Positions 6,262-14,235 of a stretch of 14,462 nt of DNA are shown in pieces. The DNA comes from CBFHND01 sp965657085 (lineage in GTDB: Bacteria; Pseudomonadota; Alphaproteobacteria; Rhodobacterales; Rhodobacteraceae), in the NCBI GenBank assembly GCA_965657085.1, contig CBFHND010000045.1:1-14462 (forward strand), in the 5' to 3' direction. Position 1 is the stretch's first letter; each line of letters opens with the position of its first letter. The position numbers were made by a program, and so were the translations under genes. The notes under the pieces are model-generated. The model ran no database searches. It was given only the letters and a program-made list of their open reading frames with translations, and was not told where the DNA came from.

Positions 6262-8957
6262 GTCATCTTCTCCAAATAGTCGAGCGGTTCGGGATGCAGC
6301 ATCAAAAGCTCGGCCCCCTGCGTCGGGCTGGCACCATCCGCCTTCAGTGCCTCGTTCCGGTCCGCCGTGCCGCCGCGATAGAGGTAGTCGAGCACCACGG
6401 CCTCCACCCCTTCGACGTTCTGCATCGTGGTGATGACTTCGGAGGCAAAAACAGGTGCCGCAAAACTGCGGGCTTCAAAGGCGTATTCCGTACGCAAGGC
6501 CGCTTCGACGTCTTCGAGAACATCCGCTTCGACGTAGTCCTCCAGCGCTTTGACCTTGGCCGCCATACGGAAATAGCGCGGGCGGAAACTGCGCAGCCGG
6601 AACCTAGTATAGGGAATGCCGTCGCCCGTCAGCGAGGCCAGCAAGTCCTTGAAAAGTTTCGAAGTATCCGGAACCTCGTCGCCCTTTTCATCGGCAACGG
6701 TCACGACAACACCGGATTTCGCCGCGCCGGGAAACTTCACCCATTCCGCACGGGATTTGGCGATCCCGGCGTAGGCGCGGGCATAATCGGCAAAGTCGCT
6801 CAGGGACACGACGCGATCAATGGTGCGGCACGACAACGGCACGTTGTCGCGCAGGTTGTCCAGCGTTTCCGGGTCCGCTCCACCCGTGCTGGGCAATGGG
6901 TTTGCGACCTCCTCCAGCCCCAGCGGCCGCGACATCAAAATGTTGAGTTGCCCGGCCTTGACCCGGCCCGCCAATCCCAACCCGGTGCGATAGCCGACGG
7001 TGATATTGTCGGTGCCCGACTGCGGCATGGCCCCCAGGATGCCATTGCCGAACCCATACGTTGCAACGCCGTCGGGATCGAGTGTGAGCGTGTAAACCCG
7101 GTCGCCCGGCTTGGCTTCCAGCAGGTCGCGCACCGGCTTCCAGAGCACGCCGCTGACCCGCAATTCCGCCTCGGCCAGCGCACCACCGGGCACAGTTGCC
7201 GTCACATGTGTCAGCGGCTTTTGTTTTGCGACCGCCTGAAGGAACGGCTGTTTGGGATCGCCGCTGCCAAGGATTTCCTCGGTCGTCTCGCCATGATTGG
7301 CGGCAGCCACGTTGCCATTGATCCGCAGTGCCCGTCGGTCAAGATCATCCACCAGCGCCGCCGCAAGCGTGATCCGCGTGCTGCCCCCGGCAAAGAGCTG
7401 ATGCTCAACCTCGGCGATGTCCACCAAACGGGTCACTGGCGCGTTCAGATCATCGGCGTAGGTGCCGGTCAGAAACAGGCTTTGTCCGCTTTGCAGTCCG
7501 GGTGCCCAGGTGTTCAGCGTGATCTGTGTGGTTCCGATGTCAAGCGCATCGTCGCGCGGAGCGCGCGGCAGGTCGATCCATTCCGAATTGGCATAGACGG
7601 TGGTGCCGCGTGTGGTGAAACTGGAAAACCCGCTGTCCGTGTCCATCTCCAGCCGGGTCGCTTTCCCCGTGATGGCGAATTCGGACAAGGACAGTTCCGC
7701 CACCGCATCAATTTCGTAGACACCCCAAGTCGCCCCGTCCTGCAAAAGCGCATAGCTGTCGGCGGCGATATCCTTGACCACGCGGTCCAGATGAACCGCG
7801 TTTGCGCTGTCTTCCAGCACCGTGAGGTTTCCGTCGGCCCATTCGGCGGCCCCGACACCTTTGTAGGGTGCCGGAGTGGTCCCGGTGATAATGATGTTGC
7901 CGTCGTCGTCGGTGCCATAGATGGGCACGTCGCCGGTCATGGTCGGGGGCAACGCCGAAATGGCAGGTGCCGTGTTGCCAAAGACGCCGGCACTGTCGCG
8001 AAAGACCAGAACGCGCTTGGGCGTTTCGGGTGCGCCGAGGATCGGATCGAAAAGCGCGTGCTCCTCCAACTCCGCATCATCCAGAAGTTCCGTCAGTTCG
8101 CCCGCAGTGACGGTCGTGCCAAGGAACGGCACCACATCGGGCGGGAAGACCGGGCTGGCAGGCGCGGCGGGTGCGCTTGCGGATTGGTTTACCGGGGCAC
8201 CGCCCTGAACATCGACAGTCAGCAGGGTCAGATCGCGGCTATCGGGGTCTTCGGCCGCATTGGCGGGCTTCAGTTCCACCTTTCGGATGAGCGCAAAGAC
8301 CGCCGTGCCGTCGTCTGCGAAATAGAACAACGCATCACCGGCGACCAGACCGGTTGCCGTGCCGTCCAGATAGAGGCGGGTTGTCGTTGTCGAGAGCGCC
8401 TGCACCGAACTGAGCCTTGGCCGCATCGCATTCCATGCCGGCCGCGCTTCTACCGACTCCGACGTTTCGAAAATGACAGGCGTTTCGTCCGGTCCCGGCG
8501 TGCTTTGTACCTTGATGCCCGATGGCAGGGTCGCCGCGCGCGGCGCACCTTCGGCCGTCGACATCTTGAAGGCCAGCGTGGTTTCGGCAGAGACGCCGGG
8601 ATGTGGGCGGTAGCTGACGAGACCTGCCAGTTGATGCAGTGACCACAACTCGCCCGCCGTGGGCAAGAGCGTCTCGGACAACAGGCGGTCGTAGTAAAAG
8701 CCAAGGATTTCACCGGCAACAGACCAGGCGTCAATCAGCGCCATCGAATGATCCACGGATGGATCGCGGGACCGCAGATCGGACAGGCTGCCATATTCGG
8801 CAGAGGTCAGGCGCGCGGTCATCGTGTCCTTGAACGCCCAATAATCACCCGCGCGCGCGGTGATGACGGGCAGGCCCGGCCTTTGATACCCCGCCTGCGG
8901 TGTCTTGATCGAAATGCCGCTACAGCACCCGCACAGATCAGAGAACTGGATCGCCAT
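6258..8957 (-). CDS. Second baseplate J-like protein ('putative baseplate assembly protein', 899 aa)
   Basis: A large wedge protein of the contractile baseplate. The N-terminus has a CGCC cluster (residues 9-12) and 'PGLPVITARAGDYWAFKDTM' (27-46). Next comes a helical block ('ALIDAWSVAGEILGFYYDRL' at 73-92; 'LHQLAGLVSYRPHPGVSAET' at 107-126) typical of the baseplate assembly family. The middle is beta-rich and includes an Ala/Pro linker at about 258-272. The C-terminal third has the J/gp47-like core: 'YGFGNGILGAMPQSGTDNI' (634-652), 'VGYRTGLGLAGRVKAGQLN' (654-672), 'PLPSTGGADPETLDNLRDN' (687-705) and 'TIDRVVSLSDFADYARAYAG' (712-731). In homologous systems two J-like proteins pair within each wedge around the hub and transmit the trigger for sheath contraction. 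The start ATG (8957-8955) shares one base with the upstream stop (TAATG), and its own stop overlaps the next start (ATGA), so coupling is strong. The full length looks intact. Confidence 0.92.
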   Translation of the reverse strand: MAIQFSDLCGCCSGISIKTPQAGYQRPGLPVITARAGDYWAFKDTMTARLTSAEYGSLSDLRSRDPSVDHSMALIDAWSVAGEILGFYYDRLLSETLLPTAGELWSLHQLAGLVSYRPHPGVSAETTLAFKMSTAEGAPRAATLPSGIKVQSTPGPDETPVIFETSESVEARPAWNAMRPRLSSVQALSTTTTRLYLDGTATGLVAGDALFYFADDGTAVFALIRKVELKPANAAEDPDSRDLTLLTVDVQGGAPVNQSASAPAAPASPVFPPDVVPFLGTTVTAGELTELLDDAELEEHALFDPILGAPETPKRVLVFRDSAGVFGNTAPAISALPPTMTGDVPIYGTDDDGNIIITGTTPAPYKGVGAAEWADGNLTVLEDSANAVHLDRVVKDIAADSYALLQDGATWGVYEIDAVAELSLSEFAITGKATRLEMDTDSGFSSFTTRGTTVYANSEWIDLPRAPRDDALDIGTTQITLNTWAPGLQSGQSLFLTGTYADDLNAPVTRLVDIAEVEHQLFAGGSTRITLAAALVDDLDRRALRINGNVAAANHGETTEEILGSGDPKQPFLQAVAKQKPLTHVTATVPGGALAEAELRVSGVLWKPVRDLLEAKPGDRVYTLTLDPDGVATYGFGNGILGAMPQSGTDNITVGYRTGLGLAGRVKAGQLNILMSRPLGLEEVANPLPSTGGADPETLDNLRDNVPLSCRTIDRVVSLSDFADYARAYAGIAKSRAEWVKFPGAAKSGVVVTVADEKGDEVPDTSKLFKDLLASLTGDGIPYTRFRLRSFRPRYFRMAAKVKALEDYVEADVLEDVEAALRTEYAFEARSFAAPVFASEVITTMQNVEGVEAVVLDYLYRGGTADRNEALKADGASPTQGAELLMLHPEPLDYLEKMT

Positions 8958-11491
8958 TACCTGCCCCCTTTCATTGTCAAACGCAGCACGCCGTTGCCGG
9001 GATGGCTGGGATCATTGTCGAGCCGCGCAATCTCGCGCCTGCCGAAGTCCAGCTTGCGATCTGTCAGCCCGCTGGTGCGCGCGTCGGAATAGCGCTGGAA
9101 CAGCGTGACCTCGACGGCCTTCACGCCCTCAACCGATTGCGCAAGCGCGATCAGCGGCGAGAGGTAGAGTGTCTGCCCAAAGCTCATCCGGTCAGGGTGA
9201 AACGCGCCGAGTGTGCCATCTGCCAAGACGTTGGCCGAGAACCGTTCAAGCACCGATGCCTTGACCTGTCCGCGCAGGTAGTCGGCGCAAACACAGACCT
9301 CCATGTCGATTTCGATGGGCACAGGGATGGGCCCTTCGACCTCCAGATCGCGCCCGGCCATGCGGTAGCGTTCCAGGTGTGCGCGCAGATTGGTTTCGAA
9401 CTCCGGCGTGACCGGCAGCCCGCCGCGCCGGTCCGCCGTGACAAAGACCGTGTGCCATGATCCGGTGTGCATGATGTCGGTGACAGTGCCCTGCATCGGC
9501 CCTTCGGGTGGCAAAAAGCGTTTGGCCATTTCGTCATGGTCTTCGCGCGTGACGGCGCGGTCCTGCCGACGGAAGGCAAAGGGCGCGCGGCGGCGCATTT
9601 CCTTGATGGTCTCGGGGCGGCGCCCACCTGTCCCCGGTGTCATGTTGCGCACGCCCGAGATCTGGGCGACGTCGCTGCGCACATGCACCAACCTGTCTTC
9701 GCCCACGTTGCCCGATGGCCCGAGACCGACACGGTAGGTCGCCGTGAACGCGGTGCCTGCATTGGGACGCAACGCGTTGGTGTCATTTCCAAAGCGCAAG
9801 ACCGCACGGCCGTCATTGGTGATCTCTGGCACAATGTCGCGGGCGTTTGCGTCGCTGCCCAACAGGTCGCGCCGTGCGGTGTAGGGGGCCGAGACAAGGT
9901 TGAGCGTACCGACCAGCGACAAGGCAGGCTCGGGAGTGCCGGTTGCGGCAAGCAGGGCCCGCGCGCCGCTCTCTGCGGCAAATGGGGCGGCAAAGGTCAG
10001 CGGACCTTGCGCCAAAATGGGCGCATAACGCGGCGTGATCTGCTCGGGCCGTTCCCGGTCACAAAGTTCCATGGCACAGCTTTCGGCTTGGGTGGTGGAG
10101 ACCGCTTCGGGTCCAAAGCCAGGCGCCCAGCTGCGCCGGGGGGCTGGCACCGTTCCCAGGTCTTCGTCGGTGATGGTGCGGCCATGATCCGCAAGGCAGA
10201 TGTTGCCGCGCGCCACCGAAACCTCAGGCAGAAAGACCCGCCCAAAGGTCTCATCCGTTTCGGCAGACAGGCACAGGGGCCGTTCCAGCGCATCCATCAC
10301 GTCCCATTCGATCTCGGTAATCTCGTCCGTGGTGACAGGGTCCGTCAGAGGCACACCCGGCGACGCGAACGCCCGCACGGCGGTCAGACGCACAACCGGG
10401 CGGTTTGAACGGTCCCGATCGGCCGTGTTGCCACTGCGCGGACCCACCAGTTCTTCGAAGGCAAGGAACATGCCGGGGACAAGATTGGGGCGATGCGCGG
10501 CAAGCGTGGCGGCTGTCGCCCCGCGTGGCAGACAGCATCGTTGATCGGACCACGTGTAGAAAGACAGTTCGTTGTGATCCAGAAAAAGCGCCTCGATATC
10601 GGTCATCGCCTCGAACACCACCGCAGCACGCGCCAGCACCGCGGGATCGGCGGGCAGACGCAAGGGTTGCCCCGAAAGCCGTGTGGCAAAGGCCGTGCCT
10701 GCGGGAACAACCGGCGCAAATCCCGGACCTGCAGGCAAGACATCCGCGTCGACCTCCAGATGAACAAAGGCGCGGGCGTTCTGGCCTTCGTCCATGGTGT
10801 AATCGACCAGCCGTCCCAGACGGCGGGCAGATATGCGGTGCTGCAGTCTGGAAAGATACGCCTCCGTATGGGCGGCGTCCTGTTGGTAGGCAACCTGATC
10901 GGCCAGGACCGCCAGCGCATCGATCACGGCCATTTTCTGGTCCACCTGATGCGGCGGCGGCACGTCGGGCTGCAGTGTCGCCAGACGGTCCAGCATCACC
11001 TGCCGGAAACTGTCGATGTCGCGGGCAAGATAGGAAATCTCGGGCATCTCGCGCGGCGCGTCAAGGCAATCGCAGGGCTGAAGGCAGTCGAAATCCGACG
11101 GGCATTCCACCTTGAAGCTGAACTCGACCAAGGACAGCTGCGGGTCGAGTTCCGGTGGTGGCCGGTCGTCCAGTAGACCCCGGCGGAAGCGCAGGACATG
11201 CGGTTCAAAGTCACCCGGCCCGGTCAGTTCCACCACGACAAGGTTGGTCTGCGCGCCCAGACCGGTGGTGACATCCACGATCTCCAACGGCCCGTCCGGC
11301 CCCTCGACCACCACGTTGTCGGGGCCATAGACGTCCGGGGCGGGGTCTTTCAGCAGGTGAACGTGCAGGAACCGCTGGCGGTCGTCTTCGAGAACGGCGG
11401 CCATGTCGATCACTTCGATGAAATCGATACCATTGAGCGTCGAAGTGCGCGTGGCCTCTCGGCGCAGGGTATCACAGCAATAATACATCAT
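8957..11491 (-). CDS. First baseplate J-like protein (844 aa)
   Basis: Wedge protein partnering the next gene's product in the baseplate ring. It opens with MMYYCCDTLRREA and 'TLNGIDFIEVID' (18-29), an N-terminus I associate with baseplate J-like proteins of phage-tail-like clusters. A cysteine group follows at 130, 136, 140 and 142 within 'VECPSDFDCLQPCDCLDAP', after 'FSFK'. A helical block runs from 'YLARDIDSFRQVMLDRL' (154-170) to 'RISARRLGRLVDYTMDEGQN' (219-238). The J-like core is near the C-terminus: 'VLRFGNDTNALRPNAGT' (564-580), 'ATYRVGLGPSGNVGEDRL' (584-601), 'DRAVTREDHDEMAKRF' (644-659). Two ATG codons are adjacent. I chose the first (11491-11489), which sits seven bases after a GGAGG Shine-Dalgarno (11503-11499) and overlaps the gp25 stop as ATGA. 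No truncation or frameshift is seen. It lacks close overall identity to the second J-like protein, so these are distinct subunits, not a recent duplication. Confidence 0.93.
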   Translation of the reverse strand: MMYYCCDTLRREATRTSTLNGIDFIEVIDMAAVLEDDRQRFLHVHLLKDPAPDVYGPDNVVVEGPDGPLEIVDVTTGLGAQTNLVVVELTGPGDFEPHVLRFRRGLLDDRPPPELDPQLSLVEFSFKVECPSDFDCLQPCDCLDAPREMPEISYLARDIDSFRQVMLDRLATLQPDVPPPHQVDQKMAVIDALAVLADQVAYQQDAAHTEAYLSRLQHRISARRLGRLVDYTMDEGQNARAFVHLEVDADVLPAGPGFAPVVPAGTAFATRLSGQPLRLPADPAVLARAAVVFEAMTDIEALFLDHNELSFYTWSDQRCCLPRGATAATLAAHRPNLVPGMFLAFEELVGPRSGNTADRDRSNRPVVRLTAVRAFASPGVPLTDPVTTDEITEIEWDVMDALERPLCLSAETDETFGRVFLPEVSVARGNICLADHGRTITDEDLGTVPAPRRSWAPGFGPEAVSTTQAESCAMELCDRERPEQITPRYAPILAQGPLTFAAPFAAESGARALLAATGTPEPALSLVGTLNLVSAPYTARRDLLGSDANARDIVPEITNDGRAVLRFGNDTNALRPNAGTAFTATYRVGLGPSGNVGEDRLVHVRSDVAQISGVRNMTPGTGGRRPETIKEMRRRAPFAFRRQDRAVTREDHDEMAKRFLPPEGPMQGTVTDIMHTGSWHTVFVTADRRGGLPVTPEFETNLRAHLERYRMAGRDLEVEGPIPVPIEIDMEVCVCADYLRGQVKASVLERFSANVLADGTLGAFHPDRMSFGQTLYLSPLIALAQSVEGVKAVEVTLFQRYSDARTSGLTDRKLDFGRREIARLDNDPSHPGNGVLRLTMKGGR

Positions 11492-11874
11492 GGCCCGGCC
11501 TCCGCATTCGCGGTCAGTGACATCCGCCCTTCTTCCCCGGTCCGCACAATGCTGTAGCCGATGTCGATCAAAAGGGCTGAGTCTTCGGCCCGGACATCAA
11601 GTGTGCGCAACTCGACCTGCGCGGCCAGAAACTCCTGAAACGCGACCTGGATCGTGGTCCGGGCCGCCGCGGCCACCTCATCGGACAGCGGACCAAACAA
11701 CAGATCGGACAGACCGCAGCCCAGCGCAGGCCGCACCAGACGCTCCCCCTGCCGGGTGAACAGCAATTGTTCGATCAAATCACGAATGTGGTCTTCGTAC
11801 CCTGTCCGGGCCGTCATTCCGTCGCCTGCGAACCGATAGGGAAAATCCATGGTGTATGTGGGCTGTTGGGTCAT
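11488..11874 (-). CDS. gp25/GPW family baseplate wedge protein
   Basis: A 128-residue protein of the lysozyme-like-fold gp25 family, which in contractile systems sits in the wedge core and nucleates sheath assembly at the baseplate. The clear signature is 'LLFTRQGERLVRPALGCGL' (37-55), with 'DLLFGPLSDEV' (57-67) and a C-terminal beta-hairpin 'LLIDIGYSIVRTGEEGRMSL' (101-120). Its length is normal for the family. The frame stays open to 12054, but I set the start at the ATG at 11874-11872: this overlaps the PAAR-like stop as ATGA, and the extra 60 residues upstream are Arg/His/Ala-rich shadow sequence antiparallel in composition to the PAAR-like gene. The stop overlaps the next gene's ATG (ATGA). 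It lies between the tip and J-like genes, the usual order in these clusters. Confidence 0.95.
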   Translation of the reverse strand: MTQQPTYTMDFPYRFAGDGMTARTGYEDHIRDLIEQLLFTRQGERLVRPALGCGLSDLLFGPLSDEVAAAARTTIQVAFQEFLAAQVELRTLDVRAEDSALLIDIGYSIVRTGEEGRMSLTANAEAGP

Positions 11875-12194
11875 GTGGCGATCACCCGTGTTTGCGCCAC
11901 GGCGGCAATCAGCGGCGTTCCCGTGGGCGTTGCGATGGCTTGGCTGTCCATGAGCAAGAGCGGCTGACCGTTCGAGATCACGCGCACCGATCCGGTCACG
12001 TATTGCGCCGTGACACAGGGCCCGTTGCCTGCAGGCGGCGGCGGCATGGCGCACCCGGCCACGACATAAGGGGCGGTCTGCGCGACAGTGGGTTGCGCCG
12101 AGACCAGAACGCGGGGGTTGGGCACGGTGGGCTGTGCCTGCCCGCCATGTGCACAGAGCACGGTTGCACCGACGTGAAGCATTGGTCCCGGCAT
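11871..12194 (-). CDS. PAAR-like spike tip protein
   Basis: A 107-residue protein that by position and pattern caps the central spike and sharpens the tip. It begins 'MPGPMLHVGATVLCAHGG' (1-18) and has a run of beta turns with Pro/Gly, 'AQPTVAQTAPYVVAGC' (33-48), 'GNGPCVTAQYVTGS' (56-69) and 'QPLLLMDSQAIATPTGTPL' (77-95). This matches the PAAR-like proteins of eCIS clusters better than classic T6SS PAAR. Cys14, His16, Cys48 and Cys60 are candidates for the single metal site found in PAAR cones, though the exact ligand set is inferred. There is no toxin extension, so it is a structural tip only. The ATG at 12194-12192 has a strong AAGGGAGG Shine-Dalgarno (12209-12202), 23 bases after the spike gene. 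Its stop overlaps the gp25 start. Confidence 0.87.
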   Translation of the reverse strand: MPGPMLHVGATVLCAHGGQAQPTVPNPRVLVSAQPTVAQTAPYVVAGCAMPPPPAGNGPCVTAQYVTGSVRVISNGQPLLLMDSQAIATPTGTPLIAAVAQTRVIAT

Positions 12195-12217
12195 GTGTTT
12201 TCCTCCCTTGTCCGCGC

Positions 12218-12733
12218 TCAGATCACGGTGAGCGCCCCCAGATTGATGTCGACGGTGTTGCCGATCATCGAGATGACGGCCCCCTTCCCGTTCATGATGG
12301 TGATCCCTGTGTCGTTGACCGCGATTGTCGCCCCCGAGGCGCTTTGCAGCGTGATCCCGCCAACCCCCATCGGCCCAAGAGCATCCGAGATGACGATCCC
12401 GTTCTTCAGTGGCGTCTGGAGCGTGATGGCCGGTGTCGGCGGTGGCGCGGTGTTGGCCAATAGCGGGACATCGGCGACAGACCCCGTGAACGTTCCCATC
12501 CAGACCGGATAATCCGGATCCCCCTGTTCAAAGGAGACATAGACCCCCGCACCGATCATCGGCACGCTGAAGAACCCCATCTGCGGGCCTCCGGTCGGAA
12601 AACACGGGTTGGCCCAGGTCGACAGGGCCGCCGCCGCGATGTCAGGCACCAGGATTTGCAACCGCCCGGTCTGCATTGGATCGACATTGTTGACCACCGT
12701 GCCCCGGTGAAGTCCGTAATATCTGTTTGTCAT
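12218..12733 (-). CDS. gp5/VgrG-type OB-fold central spike protein
   Basis: A 171-residue spike that would trimerise under the hub and carry the PAAR-like tip. Residues 1-90 form the gp5/VgrG OB-fold: 'YYGLHRGTVVNNVDPMQTGR' (5-24), 'LQILVPDI' (25-32), 'MIGAGVYVSFEQGDPDYPVW' (59-78). Residues 108-171 are the short repeating strands of a triple-stranded beta-helix ('GITLQSASGATIAVNDTGIT' at 126-145, then 'MIGNTVDINLGALTVI'). There is no lysozyme domain like that of T4 gp5 and no effector extension. In T6SS the gp27-like and gp5-like parts are fused as VgrG; here they are two genes, as in other eCIS. The start (12733-12731) overlaps the hub stop as ATGA, and a weaker AAAAGG lies seven bases upstream. 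Confidence 0.94.
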   Translation of the reverse strand: MTNRYYGLHRGTVVNNVDPMQTGRLQILVPDIAAAALSTWANPCFPTGGPQMGFFSVPMIGAGVYVSFEQGDPDYPVWMGTFTGSVADVPLLANTAPPPTPAITLQTPLKNGIVISDALGPMGVGGITLQSASGATIAVNDTGITIMNGKGAVISMIGNTVDINLGALTVI

Positions 12734-13863
12734 GCGGGAACCTTTTCGAGTGTGGACAAAAGTCCGTTTCGGGTGATTTCAAAGCCCTGCGTGAGCGACC
12801 CCGCTGAGAAGGTGGTTTTGACCATCTCGACGTAGTGAAGCCCGTCAAAGGCCGCACCGAACCCGCGCAGCCCAACCGGTTTGTGCGGCTGCAAAAGCCT
12901 GCCATAACGCATCACGTCCAACTGCCCGGACAGCTTCACGGGTGCCTTGTTCGCCTGCGCCGCCTTGGCCATTCCCACCAGTGCCGCCTGCACGGGGTTC
13001 AATTTCGCCGTTCCGGTGATGGGTTCGATCTGCAAGGGAATGGGCGGGATCGCCCCGACCGGTGGGTTCAGAATGGGGTTGATCACAATGGGGATCGGGA
13101 TCGGCGCGCGGGTCTGCGGGTTCTGGATCGTGACGATGGGCAGCTTGGCGTTCTGACCATTGTAGCTGCCCGAAAGGCTTTGCAGGTTCTTGTGGGCATC
13201 CATGTCGAAGTTGAGCGCGCGCTGCGGCTCTCCCAAGCGGATTTCCGGACCCCAATAGGCGTATGAGGTGCCGACGGCATCGCCCGGTTGCATCATGAAG
13301 ACATAGCCGACCTTTTCCGCCAGCATCTTGATATAGGCGAGGTCTTTGCCCTGCTGGCGCGGGATGCGTTCGGTGGGAAGCGGTATGTCCAGCAGAACCG
13401 ATGGAATGACCTTGGGAATGATGCCCAGAAAGGCGTATTTCAAAAGGATCAGCCCGACACGAACAAAGTCCGGTGCTGCGGGATAGAGGATTTCGTTGAA
13501 GGCGATGTAGTCAAGCGCACGGCTCAGGTCTTCTCCGGTCACTGTCAGGCGCGCGGTGCCGGGCGCGGGCCCCGGCGAAATCTCGTGATTTGTCATCATG
13601 CCGTCGATCAGCACGCTTTCCTCGCCGTTGACACGGGCCGCGATCACCACCCGCACCAGCGGGATCGGGGCACCGCCCGACAGCAGAAAGACCGTGTGCA
13701 GGGGCGACCGGTGGTCGATGTCAAAGACGAGCTGAAACACACCCGGCGCGGTTGGCGAGGCGCTGGTCACGGACGCGGACACAAGGGCCTTGAGCGCATC
13801 CTGCGACAGCGGCACCGGCACGGCCGGGCCGACATAGACGCGCAGTTCTGCGCCGCTGCTCAT
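12730..13863 (-). CDS. Phage late control gpD / gp27-like baseplate hub protein
   Basis: A 377-residue hub, the equivalent of T4 gp27 and the N-terminal half of VgrG. It would form a trimer adapting the sixfold tube to the threefold spike. Supporting patterns are 'VFLLSGGAPIPLVRVVIAAR' (58-77), 'DGMMTNHEISPGPAPGTARL' (87-106), 'TGEDLSRALD' (109-118), 'DLAYIKMLAEKVGYVFMMQP' (174-193) and 'AYWGPEIRLGEPQRAL' (202-217), the usual gpD/gp27 signature block. Residues about 241-283 form an unusual stretch rich in Pro and Ile ('APIPIPIVINPILNPPVGAI' at 253-272), probably a surface loop. The ATG at 13863-13861 is placed by a GGGAGG Shine-Dalgarno (13876-13871) that starts on the last base of the preceding TAG stop; 12 bases separate the genes. 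The end overlaps the spike start, consistent with stoichiometric co-translation of partners. Confidence 0.92.
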   Translation of the reverse strand: MSSGAELRVYVGPAVPVPLSQDALKALVSASVTSASPTAPGVFQLVFDIDHRSPLHTVFLLSGGAPIPLVRVVIAARVNGEESVLIDGMMTNHEISPGPAPGTARLTVTGEDLSRALDYIAFNEILYPAAPDFVRVGLILLKYAFLGIIPKVIPSVLLDIPLPTERIPRQQGKDLAYIKMLAEKVGYVFMMQPGDAVGTSYAYWGPEIRLGEPQRALNFDMDAHKNLQSLSGSYNGQNAKLPIVTIQNPQTRAPIPIPIVINPILNPPVGAIPPIPLQIEPITGTAKLNPVQAALVGMAKAAQANKAPVKLSGQLDVMRYGRLLQPHKPVGLRGFGAAFDGLHYVEMVKTTFSAGSLTQGFEITRNGLLSTLEKVPA

Positions 13864-13875
13864 ATGCCCCCCTCC

Positions 13876-14235
13876 CTATTCAAAGCTCTGCCCCGCGATG
13901 TTGAGCGCCTGACCGATGGCCAACCGGGATCCGGTCTCGGCCAAGGCCCGGCGGGGATTGAGCAGTTGATTGGCGTCGAGAATTTTCCACCCCTGCGTCG
14001 GGTTCCCGAAATAGCGTGCGGCCATAAGGTCAAGCCGGTCTCCGCCCTGTACGGTATGCACACCGCTCACTTCGATACGCTCGGCCGCCGGGATGAAACG
14101 GCGGCCCACATAGCGCACCTCACGGCCATCAGGCAGCGTCGCCACTTTCATCGGCGCGCCGTTGTACCGGCTGTCCGGCGGAAAGGGGGCGGTGCCTTGG
14201 GTGACGGGGGCCAGAAGTTTTGCGATCTCGTTCAT
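13876..14235 (-). CDS. LysM-domain tail/baseplate adaptor protein
   Basis: A 119-residue protein whose C-terminal half is a LysM domain: 'VHTVQGGDRLDLMAARYFGN' (59-78), then 'WKILDANQLLNP' (83-94) and 'GQALNIAG' (109-116). In eCIS and contractile phages such LysM (gp53-like, gpX-like) proteins clamp the wedge and tube to the hub rather than cleaving peptidoglycan. The N-terminal half has 'DGREVRYVGRRFIPAAERIE' (36-55), a beta-hairpin seen before the LysM in these proteins. There is no signal peptide, which argues against a secreted cell-wall binder. The ATG (14235-14233) overlaps the preceding stop as ATGA and has a GAGGGG Shine-Dalgarno upstream. The stop is TAG, unlike the TGA or TAA of the other genes. 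Confidence 0.9.
   Translation of the reverse strand: MNEIAKLLAPVTQGTAPFPPDSRYNGAPMKVATLPDGREVRYVGRRFIPAAERIEVSGVHTVQGGDRLDLMAARYFGNPTQGWKILDANQLLNPRRALAETGSRLAIGQALNIAGQSFE

Noticed and set aside
4273..6279. 668-codon open frame on the plus strand
   Set aside because: Antisense shadow of the tail protein I gene with the same Arg/Gly/His-rich composition and no family motif.
6051..8642. 863-codon open frame on the plus strand
   Set aside because: It lies antisense to the second J-like gene and part of tail protein I, both of which have recognisable family motifs. The product is Arg/His/Gly-rich and matches nothing known to me; GC-rich third positions commonly suppress stops in the antisense frame.
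9467..10408. 313-codon open frame on the plus strand
   Set aside because: Antisense to the first J-like gene; no recognisable domain.
11875..12054. 60-residue N-terminal extension of the gp25 protein
   Set aside because: The extension overlaps the PAAR-like gene in another frame and is shadow-like. The ATG at 11874 matches the family's normal length and makes an ATGA junction.
13876..14235. LysM protein as a peptidoglycan-binding secreted enzyme
   Set aside because: It has no signal peptide or catalytic domain, and its place between tail genes fits the structural LysM adaptor of contractile tails.
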